DNA of 64,000 bases from the NCBI GenBank assembly GCA_027946365.1, contig JAPEUQ010000006.1, positions 1,860,001-1,924,000 on the forward strand, given 5' to 3'. The DNA is from Kalmusia sp. IMI 367209 (taxonomy: Eukaryota > Ascomycota > Dothideomycetes > Pleosporales > Didymosphaeriaceae). The position numbers and the translations under genes were made by a program. How positions within the stretch are numbered: the first letter of the stretch is position 1; every line of letters begins with the position of its first letter. Positions 13,490 to 23,745 of the stretch are shown here, piece by piece. The notes below the pieces were generated by a model, which saw only the letters and a program-made list of their open reading frames with translations, searched no databases and was not told the origin of the DNA.

Positions 13490-14855
13490 TCAATACCCAC
13501 TCTTCCCCGGCACAATCTTATAACACGGCCCTCCCTTCCCAAACATCTTCTGCAGATCTGATGATATGACATCCGGCCTCTCCCACGCGGCAAAATGCCC
13601 TCCCCTCTCGCTGACACTCTGATGTACCACGGGCCCCAACGTCCTCCCCCAAATCCTCGGCACGACCGTAAGCTCCCGCGGAAAGAACGCAAGCCCCAGC
13701 TTCACGTCTCCAATCCACTCGCTCGCCCTCTCCCTCGTAGGGACCGCATCCGTCGGGTTATGCACCACCTCGTAGTAAATCCTGACATGTGCGTTCGGCC
13801 CCGCAGTGCTGAAATAGTAGATCGACACCCAGGTCAAGATCTCGTCGTCGGTCCAGGGGTTAGAATCTGTCCAGTCGTGCAGTTTCTCGAAGATCCAGGC
13901 TAGTAGCGCTACAGGACTCGATGCGAATGCGAAGGATAGCGTTTGTGGCTTCGTAGCCTGCAGTTCTCTGTAGCCATGACCCTCCGTCCGAAACCAAGCG
14001 CTCCGCTCGAAACCCTTCTTCTCAGCCTCGGAATAGGGCGTAACGGCGTGCTGTAGCGCGAGGGCAGGCTGCGATGTGAAGCTCGGTGCGCTCGCGCGTA
14101 CCATGTTGATGTGAGAGGCGAGGACGTGGTCGGGGAACAGCAGCCCCATGATGCGTGTAATGTAGTAGCCCCAGTCGCCGCCTTGCGTTACGTATTTGGA
14201 GTAGCCGAGGTCGAGCATGAGTCGGTGGCATGTTTGTGCGTACTGAGTGAGTGCGAAGCCGGGCTTTGTGATGCGTTGGCTGAAGCCGAAGTTGGGGAGA
14301 GATGGTGCAATTATGTGGAAAGCTGGCTTGTCATCGCCGCCTTTAAGCAGCGGCAAGAGCTTTTTCACCTCGATGAAGGAGCCTGGCCCTGTTATGTGTC
14401 AGTTGGTGAATGTGATTGGATATTACGGTTTCGATCCAAAACTTGAGGATTGTATTATGTATGCTGGACGACTCATGCTACGATGAATCTCCAAACTCTT
14501 GATCCAGTATTTTAGGTGGGAGGGGGGATTTACAGCCGTGGCAGAACAGGAGAGGAATTGCGCCTTCTACGGAGCTCTTCTCCCATACGAAATGTACGTC
14601 GATGTCGCCGAAGCCATCAACATTGACTTTCTTGCGATAGTTCGGCAGCTCGTTGATTTCAGCTTCTGCCTTGCGCCAGCTGAACCCGTTGCGCCAACGC
14701 TCTGCCAGTCTCTTCACATCAGATAAGGGCGCGCCATAACGCCATTGATCATCGGTTTCAAGTTCGTCGGGATAGTCTGCGTCTTCCAATTTGCGGTTTA
14801 GTTTGTCGATGTGGGCCTCAGGGACATGGATTGTGTATGGCTCTGGAGACGACAT
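13490..14855 (-). CDS. epoxide hydrolase (alpha/beta hydrolase, EHN domain)
   Basis: Hydrolyses epoxides to vicinal diols; microsomal-type epoxide hydrolase family. Two exons, 14855-14534 and 14388-13490, separated by a 145-bp intron, give 406 residues, the usual family length. The start is the ATG at 14855; the track frame begins earlier at a non-ATG codon. Residues ~1-105 match the epoxide hydrolase N-terminal domain. The oxyanion-hole motif HGWPGSF is created exactly at the splice junction (residues ~106-112), which confirms the intron. The nucleophile is the Asp of GGDWG (about residue 179) and the charge-relay His is in the RGGHFAAWE segment near the C-terminus. There is no signal peptide or N-terminal anchor, so it is probably cytosolic. 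Likely roles are detoxification or oxidised-lipid metabolism; no biosynthetic cluster surrounds it. Confidence 0.93.
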
Positions 14856-14982
14856 GATTTCGTATTGCAAAAGCACCAATTTTGGATAGTATGAAGCGAA
14901 CCGAAACTGTGATTATCAAATGAAAGAATGGGGGTAGAGGGATATTAAATGACAGCACCACTGGGAGGTTACCTGCCTGCAC

Positions 14983-14990
14983 TTTTTATA
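14983..14990 (-). promoter_or_regulatory. TATA-like element of the epoxide hydrolase gene
   Basis: Read on the minus strand this is TATAAAAA, about 130 bp upstream of the ATG at 14855. Position and sequence suit a core promoter; this is inference only. Confidence 0.4.
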
Positions 14991-15420
14991 CATGTCGCAT
15001 TTCAAAGCAAGGCGCCGCTACCCCTCACCTGACCTACCCGTTGTCAACGCGCGCCCTATTAATTGACATCATTGCGCTCTCACGCCATCTCGCGTCACAT
15101 ACGTGCCAAACACACTTTCAACGTCAAGAAGTTGCTACCTCGGATTAGTCATCCGATACTTGCAATTGTTGAGGCAGGGCCCGATGCAGCCCATAATCAT
15201 CTGCGTCGAACAAGTACTCAAGTAGGCAAGAGCATACTGCCGGAATTAGTAAGCCTGGGTGACAAATGCATCTAAGAGATCGCTGAGCTGCAGATACATA
15301 TTGACAAGTCCGAGAGCTGGTGTCAGCATTTTGGGTCTGTGGATGACATCATAGGGTTCATCAACACCACGTGTGGTAGTTACTCCTCAAGATACTGAGG
15401 GGTGCTTTGACTCTAACAGC
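14991..15420. other. intergenic stretch upstream of the epoxide hydrolase
   Basis: Non-coding as far as I can tell. It is of ordinary base composition and contains the distal promoter of the epoxide hydrolase gene, leading into the AT-rich patch that begins near 15420. Confidence 0.45.
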
Positions 15421-15720
15421 TTGGTTTCTGCACATATGTTACTATATGCCATAATTCTATAAAGCTGCACTTTATAGCTATTCATAAACAGCTAGGGCCC
15501 TTTCTTCCTAGATTCACGTTCGCATAGTTACCTTTTACGTTTGAGATAGAAACTTTTCTTCACGTTTAACAATGTTCCTTAGCTATAGCGCCACTATTAT
15601 GCTCCGATCACTTATAAAACTTATGGAGCCGCCTTATTCCGATCTAGATACCATATAATAGCTTAATAAGCCGTCTTTATACTTTCATCTGCTGCTGCGC
15701 GCAAATTTATATATGATCGA
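15421..15720. repeat. AT-rich patch resembling RIP-altered repeat DNA
   Basis: About 300 bp that is visibly richer in A/T than both flanks and crowded with TA-rich words (tagcta, tatagc, ataata, ttataaa). In filamentous ascomycetes such islands usually mark old transposon copies altered by repeat-induced point mutation, which converts CpA to TpA. No terminal repeats or coding remnant can be recognised, so the element type is unknown. It lies about 400 bp beyond the 3' end of the NLR gene. Confidence 0.4.
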
Positions 15721-16136
15721 TGATTTTGTGACCGGATGTTGAGGGCGTCGAACCTGGACCCGTAGCTGGGAGCATTCTTCGATGGTGCGATAGCATCTTC
15801 TTTGTGGCCTTGAGCCTAGGACGTAAACGCGAGGTTGTCGTGGCCAGATTCTCATGTCACCACATCTTCATTCATTCGTCCTCAAACTCCGGCGAAGTAG
15901 GTCTTGAAGTTCTTCTCTGTGTCATCACTAAGTATGACGCACTTGGAGAGAGTCGTTCTGTTCCCATTAATACATGCAACCGCTTGGGGAAGCAGGAAGG
16001 CGAATTTACGTGTGGGTGCTCCCGCTGTATGAATACATTGGTTATTTGGGCAGTAGGTAAAAAGATGTATCGTCGGAATCGTGCCTGCCTCATGTTGTTT
16101 CACGTCGTTGGGTCTGGATCTTACAACGTAGAGTTT
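15721..16136. other. 3' flank of the NLR gene
   Basis: Non-coding spacer between the AT-rich patch and the stop of the NLR gene; it probably includes the NLR 3' UTR. Short open frames on both strands do not resemble proteins. Confidence 0.45.
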
Positions 16137-19100
16137 TCAATACCGCCTTCTATGTCGTTGACTCGAAGGAGGTTCCAATAGAAGGTGAGAAGGTCGATAC
16201 GGAGATTGAGAATGTCGAAAGCGTATGGAGTCCCATATATGATCTTCTTGAAATGGAGACGGCCGTTTGACTTGTGATCGAAAGGCTTGGTCTAGTAGAT
16301 CCATCATTTCCTCCGAGGATGTAGTAGTTGAGCTAGATGGTGAATGTTGAGGAAAATAGGGAGACAGATGTTTCTGTGTTTGAGACCGGGTGGGTAACTC
16401 GAGGTCAGACCTGTCTGAATCGTTGAATATAGCGCCGTGTTCAACCAGAAGTTGACCAATGTGTTTAAACCGATTACTCCCAAGGTCCCTAAACATTTCT
16501 ACTACCTTGTGAAGTATGGTGTGCCCCCTCTCGTCCACAAAGTTGAGCTTCGCCCCGCGACCGAGCAGTAATTTCACAGCCTGAATATCACAGTTCTCTA
16601 CAGCGTTCCAAAGCACGGGTACTTTGTCGTGTGGTGGAATGAGATTCGGATCCGCTCCTCCTTCGAGTAAAGACGTTATCATTATTGGCGATGGTGTCGG
16701 ACTCCTAATAGCAGCAGCCAAAGCGTTATCAGACTTTTCATCCAGCATGGAAGCGTTAAGTGTTGCGCCGCATCTTATTAGCAGCTTGACTAAGTCGTCG
16801 TCTCCCTGTTGTACGGCAGTTGAAATGGCTGCGCTACCGTTTACATCGCGTGCATCTATATTAACACCAAACTCGGAGAGAAGTTCGATCGCTTGACCAT
16901 TTCCCATCCTCACTGCTACTTGGAGAGGGGTGCCATTCATATCTCGCCAATAGACTGCAGGCATTTCTAAATCAGCTCCATGCTTGAGGAGGAGACGTGC
17001 GATCTCCAAGTGTCCGAAGTAAATTGCTCGGCAAAGCGCACACTGCCCAAGCTTAGAGCCGCGAACTGTCTCTGGTGATTGTGCAATGAGCGATTGAGCC
17101 ATCTCCAGATTACCACTTTTGGCCACCGCAAATAGAAGAGATCCTTGGTCCCCAACTCTGTTTATATCAATCAAATACCTTGCTAAAAGGAGTAGGTCAA
17201 GGGAGACTGCAAACTCTTCTAGCGTGCGCGGAATCTGCTCGTATAATATTCGTAGTGCTCGGACTTCTTGTTTTGATGCGCTAGTATCTCCATTTCCTTC
17301 ATAGCGTAGCATCCAGGATGTTTGATCGAACAAGTACGTCCATAAATTATACTCGAAGGGTGAGAAATTTCTTAGAACCATGGGCGCTTGGCCTATTTCT
17401 CGCTCCCAGTGCTGGGCATGCAGTGGCCACCATTTCACTGAATAGGCAAGGAACGGGATCACCTTCTTTTGCCAATCAGATATCCGAGAAAACTCGGACT
17501 TGAGGTCCTTCCGGAAATATTCGGCAAGGTTTTTCAATGTCATAATACAGGCCTTCAGAAGCAAAACAGTGCCACTAACAGGTGCATTGTCCGCAGCAGT
17601 CCACCGCAAAATATCCGGTTTTAAATATAAGAATGTCTTCACCGTCTCATGTGCTAGATGCACTCGTGCGGTGTCTTCGATATTTTCATCGGATTTTGAA
17701 GCAAGATGGTGCTCGTGATCCGGAAATGATGAACTAGGTTCAGAATAGCGGATCTCTAGAAGCCCATTGGACACGGCCATGACCCGCCTTGCTGCCAGAT
17801 CTTGGTTATTGAGATCGCTATAGATACCATGGCAGGCATTTACGGCGTATCGTAAATCTAGTGGCGTTAAAGGTTCGACTGCACTAGTGACAATAGCGAG
17901 CATTATGCGGATTTCTTCTTGATCGTTGGGGTCGAGATCATCTAGCATGCGTTGATAGAATGCGTTCAGATCATTAGGGAAATCGCTAAGTCGCTGCTTC
18001 AATTGGTCGAAATCTTCACCCCTGCGTCTAGCTCGAAGAAGAATGGTTGTTACCAGCTTGACCCACAAGAATACTCCCTCCGACCCAGAAACTATTGCTT
18101 TACAAAGATCATCAGTACCCGGAGTATTTTGTCCTATTGCTCTGCGGAACTCCGACTGGACGTATTGCAAGATATCAGATCCAGTTTCGTCTTCTAAGGT
18201 GACCCTAGGACATTGATAAAACGGGTCGATAAAGTCAACATTTGGTCGACTGGAGACGCACAGTTGCAAATTATCGGGAGACTGTTTTGCTAACAGGATA
18301 AGAAGTTCTGCTAAATCGAAAGGCTCCATAGATGATTCATCGAGTGCATCAATTAGCAAGAGAAATTTGAAGTCCCTGGAATTTCGAATAATTGCATCTA
18401 GACACATATGCAAATACTCCAGATCCCAGGCAATATCCGTACGCATCCCTCGCATTGATTTATAAACGGGGAGAATCAGTTTTCTAAGAGAAGGCTCATT
18501 CGTGAGTAGCTGGTAGATGAGCACGTTGAATGCGGCAGCGGCAGATCGCGCACGCTCGCTGCTGCTGAAGTCGAAAAAGTATTTAGCCACAATAGTACGA
18601 CATGAGCTGTAAGTATGGATGTTGCGGTCACACTGGTCCTGTTTCGACTCTAAGTTCCGAGCGATATGGTTCATAACAGTTGACTTTCCCGAACCTGGTT
18701 TACCCGAGATCCATAAAAGGCCTTTACCATCATGGAGCCAGTTAGAAAATTTCGTAGCGCCTGACCATAGCCAGTCGTTCGTTGAAAAGATCCGCTGATT
18801 GAATATCCGCTTTTGAGATTGTAGCTCTTCAATCTTGAATGACTGGAAGCAATCTGAGGACCATGTGTTAATTTGTTTCATAGTAGCCTACCGACTGATC
18901 ATAATAGTACCTTCGATTGCCCGTTCAATTTGCTGGCGGACCGGTTTCACCCAGCGAAATATCTCTCCACTGACGGCTGAATAACCTGCGTTACTGGAGT
19001 TCGGGAATTTGGTCATATCCTGCTGGGAAGTTAAAATTGTAGAGACACACTTACTCAGAGCGAAAACGACTTTGCGGATATGTACCCGGGGATGAACTCA

Positions 19101-20097
19101 CCCTATGATCCGCATGGATACCATAACTACTCCGTCCAGGTATGATGGCAGAATGTCGCGGAACGACCTAATACATCGGTTAGCAGTGCGAAACCCAATG
19201 AATAATACACGAGTAATTACCTCGCCAACGTGCTGCGTAGGAAGTTCTTCGTAAAAGCAAGTTATACTAAAATCTTGGTCATTCCGAACCCTCAATCCGT
19301 TGTAAAACCCGTTTTCTATAGATGCAAGGACCTCTGATCTTGGTTCAAGGACTTGAAGGATTTTAGTGCTGCTTTGTTTGATAACTTTGCATATCCTTAA
19401 ACCTATGACGGCCCATGCCGCCAGGTCGGAGCCATGATGAGGAGTTCCAAGAAAGGCAATGCCGATTGTGCAAGTTCCAATATCCCTGATATGTTTTTCT
19501 GCACTGTAGCTTGCGAGCCATAGGGCATTTTTGACGACAAGACCCCCAAGGCTGTGTGCTACAAATATGATGCTACGGTCTTCCTATGAGTCGCTCAGAG
19601 TCAGCTTGCACATTACTTGTGCTGCTGCACACAAAGGCAAGCTGTTTGAGCAGGACATACAGTGTCTGTGTTTAGTCGTAGTCTTGAGAGTGAGCCTAAC
19701 AGATTCTCCGCATGATTTGCAATAGTGTTTGAAGAAGCTGGGGCCCAAAAATGGGCGACGTCGGCATCATATCCGAAGCAGAGTATGCGCGAATCAGGAA
19801 CATCTTTAGGGAGTAGATCCATAGGCCAGTGAACGCCATTTTCGTGTAACCATGTCGATTGCGAACTACCTGTGAGACCATGAATGAATACAATGTCCAC
19901 CACTGGGCTCTTCGGGTCGGAAGGTTCATAGATGAGTTTCAGGTCCAAGTTGTCTTCCTATATGGGGAATGTCAGCGCTCCAGGTCTGTGTTTCAAAAAA
20001 GTCGGTGTCGTTGCATTAGTAGTATGCAAATAGTGTAAGCGTACTAACCCTGGTTTGTCCCCATATGCCTAGTGATGTTGGCGTTGCAGGCGAACAT
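16137..20097 (-). CDS. NLR-type receptor: SesB-like alpha/beta hydrolase, NACHT, ankyrin repeats
   Basis: A STAND-class fungal receptor of 1198 residues, of the type linked to non-self recognition and heterokaryon incompatibility. Exons (minus): 20097-20049, 19953-19661, 19583-19221, 19167-19102, 19019-18911, 18853-16137; every junction keeps frame and restores family motifs (for example VVPRHSAI and DMTKF). Residues ~20-260 are a SesB-like lipase/esterase fold with FIHGLTG (residues 39-45) and the nucleophile elbow AHSLGG (Ser about 125). The NACHT ATPase has the P-loop GKPGSGKST (344-352) and a Walker B FLLLIDALDE. About five to six ankyrin repeats occupy ~860-1100, with typical HLEIARLLLKHGADLE units, and a Ser-rich tail follows. 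By analogy the ankyrin part senses, NACHT oligomerises and the hydrolase executes. The first exon and the choice between ATGs at 20097 and 20064 are the weakest part. An ATG at 18881 would give only NACHT-ankyrin. Confidence 0.88.
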
Positions 20098-21000
20098 TCC
20101 TCACCTGCAGCTGAAGGTTCGACTAGCTGCGGTACCCGTTCACCTATCCCCTCTGTCACCTTCCTCTTTCTCCAAAATTTGGTCCGTTGTCGCATTGACG
20201 CTAGTCAGCAAGTATGCTATGTTGTATCTTGAAGGACCCTGGGCCTTCAAGATTACCGTGAAAAGCTTGATAACCACGACGAAGAGGGTGCGTATGAAGG
20301 AAGCGGGGTATCAGGATTTGCGCGCCTCAGCTGAACAGTTGTATGCCTGTCAGGCCACCGCGCCAAGCTGCCGGATCGTATTATCGCCCTATCACCACAT
20401 CCAAATAGATAGTTCCACATCAACCCTTGTCCACTTGCTCTACATCCTTTGATTATTCCCATCGAGAATTGCAAGAGTGTAGCCAGAGCAGGTTGGCCAA
20501 TCTTCCTGCTACATAATTAGACCTCGGCGTCCACATTCCATACGGTATTATAATGACGCTAAATAAGTGGCTAGAAGTGATGATTAATGTTTCTGTTACT
20601 CAAGTAGCAGCCCAGCACGAGATTTCATGCGACTGTCTGTATTTGGAGGTCTCTGGAAAAGCGCCAAACGCTTTACATCATAAAGAAAGAATGATAGCTT
20701 GGGTAAGGAATTTTTATTGGAATGCAGTGATTTATTTTGTAGGCTACTATGCTATGCAAACAATGTAGATTGTTGGACCATTTTCAACACCGCTAAACCG
20801 GTCTAGCACTGCCTAGGTCTTGCAACAAAAAACAAATGCAGGGTATATTTTGTGAAAGGGCAGCAAATGTGAAAGACAAAAAGGGTATGAAAAGAATCGA
20901 AAGTCCCTCACCATCACCAGTGATAGTTGAGGATATATGCAAAATGCAAATGTACAGAAGCCAACACTTATGTCGAAAGACATCGCTTACCAAGACCGCG
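20098..21000. other. intergenic region upstream of the NLR gene
   Basis: About 0.9 kb between the NLR start and the stop of the LPMO gene, both minus strand. It should contain the NLR promoter and the LPMO 3' UTR. The open frames at 20072-20452 and 20553-20768 have no recognisable content. Confidence 0.5.
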
Positions 21001-22245
21001 TTAGAAGACGAGGGGAATGGCAGTGCGCTGGGCACGATGCGTGAAATCGCGCTTTCGGAGAACCTGACCATTCTGGCACTTGGTGCCGGGGGCGACGGCC
21101 TGGAAGACAACTGTGCCATGATTGCAAAGGCCAAACTGCGTCTCGCCATTGCAGACAACCTGGCCATCAGTACCGCAAGTACTCGTCGAAGCGCCGCCGC
21201 TAGGAGCGGCAGCTGGGGCAGACGACACGGGCGCTTCGGTTGGTTGGGATGAGTTGGCGGGCGCGGTCGCAGAAGCCGGGGCTGTAGGAGCAGTCACCGT
21301 TACCAAAGTGTTGATAGTGGAGGTGACAGCATCGGCTGGCTGCGAAGAGGCCGCTGGAGCCTGCGAGGTAGCTGGAACTGCGGCTGCTGAGGAGACAGGC
21401 GCTTGCGACGAAGCGGCGGGAGCTTGAGAAGATGCTGCGGGAGTTTGCTGTGCAGCACCACCCTCACCAGGTCCAGGAGTGTAAAGACCGTTGTTAGCAG
21501 AGCCTGAGCCTGAACCAGAACCAGTTCCTGCACTAGGCGCCGCACCCGTGTTGCCAGAGCCACCTGTTCCAGGAGAAGCCGCCCCGCCGCAAAGACCAAC
21601 GAAAGGACCAGAACCGACCCGCTCAACAGTGTCACCGTTCTTGCCAACACCGTCGAAAGTGTAGTCACTGCTCTCGGCGGTTTTACAGCTAGCACCAGAA
21701 CCGACGTTGATGTTAGCGAGAGCCATATCGGGAAGCTTCTCGAAAGCGGCGGTGTCGTCTTTGCCGCCAGACACGGTGATATGAGCGCAGTTCATGTACA
21801 TCTCGCGGTTGCCGATGTGGTTGAACCAGGTCCAAGCGAAGACGGCTTCGCCATTGGGAAGGGCATCCGGAACATCGAATTGGAAAGTTGAAGGGCCATT
21901 GACACCTGGGCAACCGCCCTCGATGGAGTGGATGACCTTGAACTTGGAATCCTTAGTGGGGTTTTTGTCGGTCGTAACGGCGAGCTGGCAAGAACCTCCA
22001 CCGTGGACAGCGGAGCCGGTGAAGGAGAGTTGTTGAGAAGATCCAACCTTGAAGTCATTCATAGGACCCTCACCCGCGGTGGCGCTCGTCATCTTGCAAG
22101 GATAGTCAGATCCGGAAGGGTCTAGAGGAGAATTGTTGGGTGAGCCGAAGGGCTCAGGTGAAGCCATGATCATGTGGCTGTGAGCAGAGGGAGCCATGGC
22201 AAGCATGACAAGGGCAAGCGCCGAGAGTGTTTGCGAAGTGAACAT
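21001..22245 (-). CDS. AA11-type lytic polysaccharide monooxygenase with C-terminal chitin-binding-like module
   Basis: Secreted copper enzyme predicted to cleave chitin oxidatively. Intronless, 414 residues, starting at the ATG at 22245; the larger open frame extends far upstream but its earlier part is 5' leader. Residues 1-23 are a signal peptide ending SAHS, so that mature residue 1 would be the His of HMIMASPEPF, the first member of the histidine brace. The second brace His is in SAVHGGGSCQ. The segment WTWFNHIGNREMYMNCAH is characteristic of AA11. A Ser/Ala/Pro-rich linker with repeated SSQAPA units (about residues 245-355) connects to a compact Cys-containing C-terminal module (CGTDGQVVCNG to GTKCQNG) that resembles the X278-type domain found on AA11 enzymes. 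Likely job: remodelling own cell-wall chitin or degrading exogenous chitin. Confidence 0.88.
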   Translation of the reverse strand: MFTSQTLSALALVMLAMAPSAHSHMIMASPEPFGSPNNSPLDPSGSDYPCKMTSATAGEGPMNDFKVGSSQQLSFTGSAVHGGGSCQLAVTTDKNPTKDSKFKVIHSIEGGCPGVNGPSTFQFDVPDALPNGEAVFAWTWFNHIGNREMYMNCAHITVSGGKDDTAAFEKLPDMALANINVGSGASCKTAESSDYTFDGVGKNGDTVERVGSGPFVGLCGGAASPGTGGSGNTGAAPSAGTGSGSGSGSANNGLYTPGPGEGGAAQQTPAASSQAPAASSQAPVSSAAAVPATSQAPAASSQPADAVTSTINTLVTVTAPTAPASATAPANSSQPTEAPVSSAPAAAPSGGASTSTCGTDGQVVCNGETQFGLCNHGTVVFQAVAPGTKCQNGQVLRKRDFTHRAQRTAIPLVF

Positions 22246-22418
22246 GGTGGTCTGCTTTTTAGTGTTGAGAGAGTGTGTACTAGTGGTGTTTTCGTTGTGT
22301 TGAATTCGTGTGGTTGGGTCACTTTTCCAGAAAGCTTGGAGTTCAAGTCGTCGTTGAGAAGTGTAATTGGAAGTTGTGGTTTCGTTTTGAATGTACGAGG
22401 GTAAGAAGGAGTGGTGCC

Positions 22419-22425
22419 TTAAATA
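22419..22425 (-). promoter_or_regulatory. TATA-like element of the AA11 LPMO gene
   Basis: On the minus strand this reads TATTTAA within CTATTTAAGG, about 175 bp upstream of the ATG at 22245. Plausible core promoter for a strongly expressed secreted protein with a longish leader; not experimentally supported. Confidence 0.35.
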
Positions 22426-23745
22426 GGGCAGAAAAGGTTCCCAGAACTCTTGTATAGACAACGAACAATAAAAAATGCTCACAAGAAAACAAGTCAATAA
22501 GACAAAGAATGTGTAAGTGAACAAAGAAAGGTGAACAAAAGTGAAGGTGAGTATTTGAGGGGGAAGCGGGACAATGTTATTGTTCTCCGCTGTCAATTAG
22601 AAAAGGGATCGTCGGCTACGCGCCGCCACCGTAGGCGCATGAACAATGTGACCGGCTATAGTGCTTGTGCCGGAAGCTTCACCATGAATGGAAACGCCTC
22701 ATTTGAGCGGGTGAGGTCGCTCAGGAACGCGGTCGCTCATTCGAGCTGAGTTTCGTGAGGTTTGGTGGGTCGCGCTATGAGTGGCTGAGAAGAACTGAGC
22801 TTCAGGAACTTGAAACAGGGAAAAAATAGAAGCGCCAGAGCCACACAAGGGGCCCTGACCCGAATGCTGATCATACGCTTCGATATAGCGCCACTAGTTT
22901 TTGTTTCAGGTCATCGTGAGACCGCTGCTGGATACTCATCCGCAATGCTACTCAACCTCGAGCTGGTGCAGGTGAGTGACGAAGAAATCCGAACATTTAT
23001 AAACTTGGGTATAGCACTTCTCAGCTGCTTCGTGCAGCGTGTTACCTTAGGATATGCAACACAAAGGCGGATTGCAGAGAAACAAGACTGTGACGGTGTC
23101 CATCTAGTCGAGTTGTACGTAAAGGAAGCTCTTCAGCTTCCTTTTAGAGAGTGGCGCTTCAAGGGTCCGTCGCGTGGGTCTCTTCGATATTGGAGACTAG
23201 GCAGGCTTTCTGTATGATCTTCCATGTGTTACTGGCAGATATTGTCTGCAGAAAGGGAAGTATGCGACACTAAGGGGTTGCGATAACTCATGAGGTCCTT
23301 CTTGTAGGCCGATCACGTTCTGTAGCGCGTGCTACCCTATGATGCAAGATACAAATGCTAATACCTAGGCGTAGCTTGATTCATATGCAAGGTTACCTGC
23401 TGTAACGCAAGGCCTCGCGAGTGCCACCGAGGATGGTGAATGTATCCATGGCACTCATCATCGCTGAGCACTTTGAGGTTCGTTCTAGTCCTAATGTAGA
23501 ATAGCCGCTTGGCACAGTGCATGCCGCGAAGCATCGCGAAAGATTGTCTCAGCGCGCGACAGCAGCATCTTCAATTTCAAAAGGGCAATTCTACGAAGCC
23601 GCCCAGCAAGTATTGCATCCAAATCTGTTTCTCTACACCTTGCGCGAGTCAATCTTGCCTAGGCGGCACGAGCCGGCCTCCGACGCGTCGCATCTCGCTG
23701 TTGAGCTCCATCCACAGCGCTTTCTCACCAGCGCGCCGCAGCAAC
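22426..23745. promoter_or_regulatory. divergent intergenic region between the LPMO gene and SFH1
   Basis: About 1.3 kb between two divergent genes, so it carries the distal LPMO promoter and the SFH1 promoter. The open frame at 22810-23217 shows no family features and lacks splice partners. No RNA gene was recognised. Confidence 0.5.

Noticed and set aside
15740..15760. tRNA gene suggested by a GGTTCGA-like B box on the minus strand
   Set aside because: The flanking bases do not pair as a T-arm and no A box or acceptor stem is present.
16137..18881. NACHT-ankyrin protein as a stand-alone gene from the ATG at 18881
   Set aside because: The first nine residues of that frame have no family match, while splicing from 18911 to 18853 gives an uninterrupted SesB-NACHT junction in frame.
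19613..19948. SesB domain starting at 19948
   Set aside because: The codon at 19948 is TTG, not ATG. An upstream exon with ATG at 20097 joined to 19953 keeps the frame.
22810..23217. Open frame between the LPMO gene and SFH1 as a gene
   Set aside because: No family content and no splice partners; it overlaps the expected promoters of the two divergent genes.
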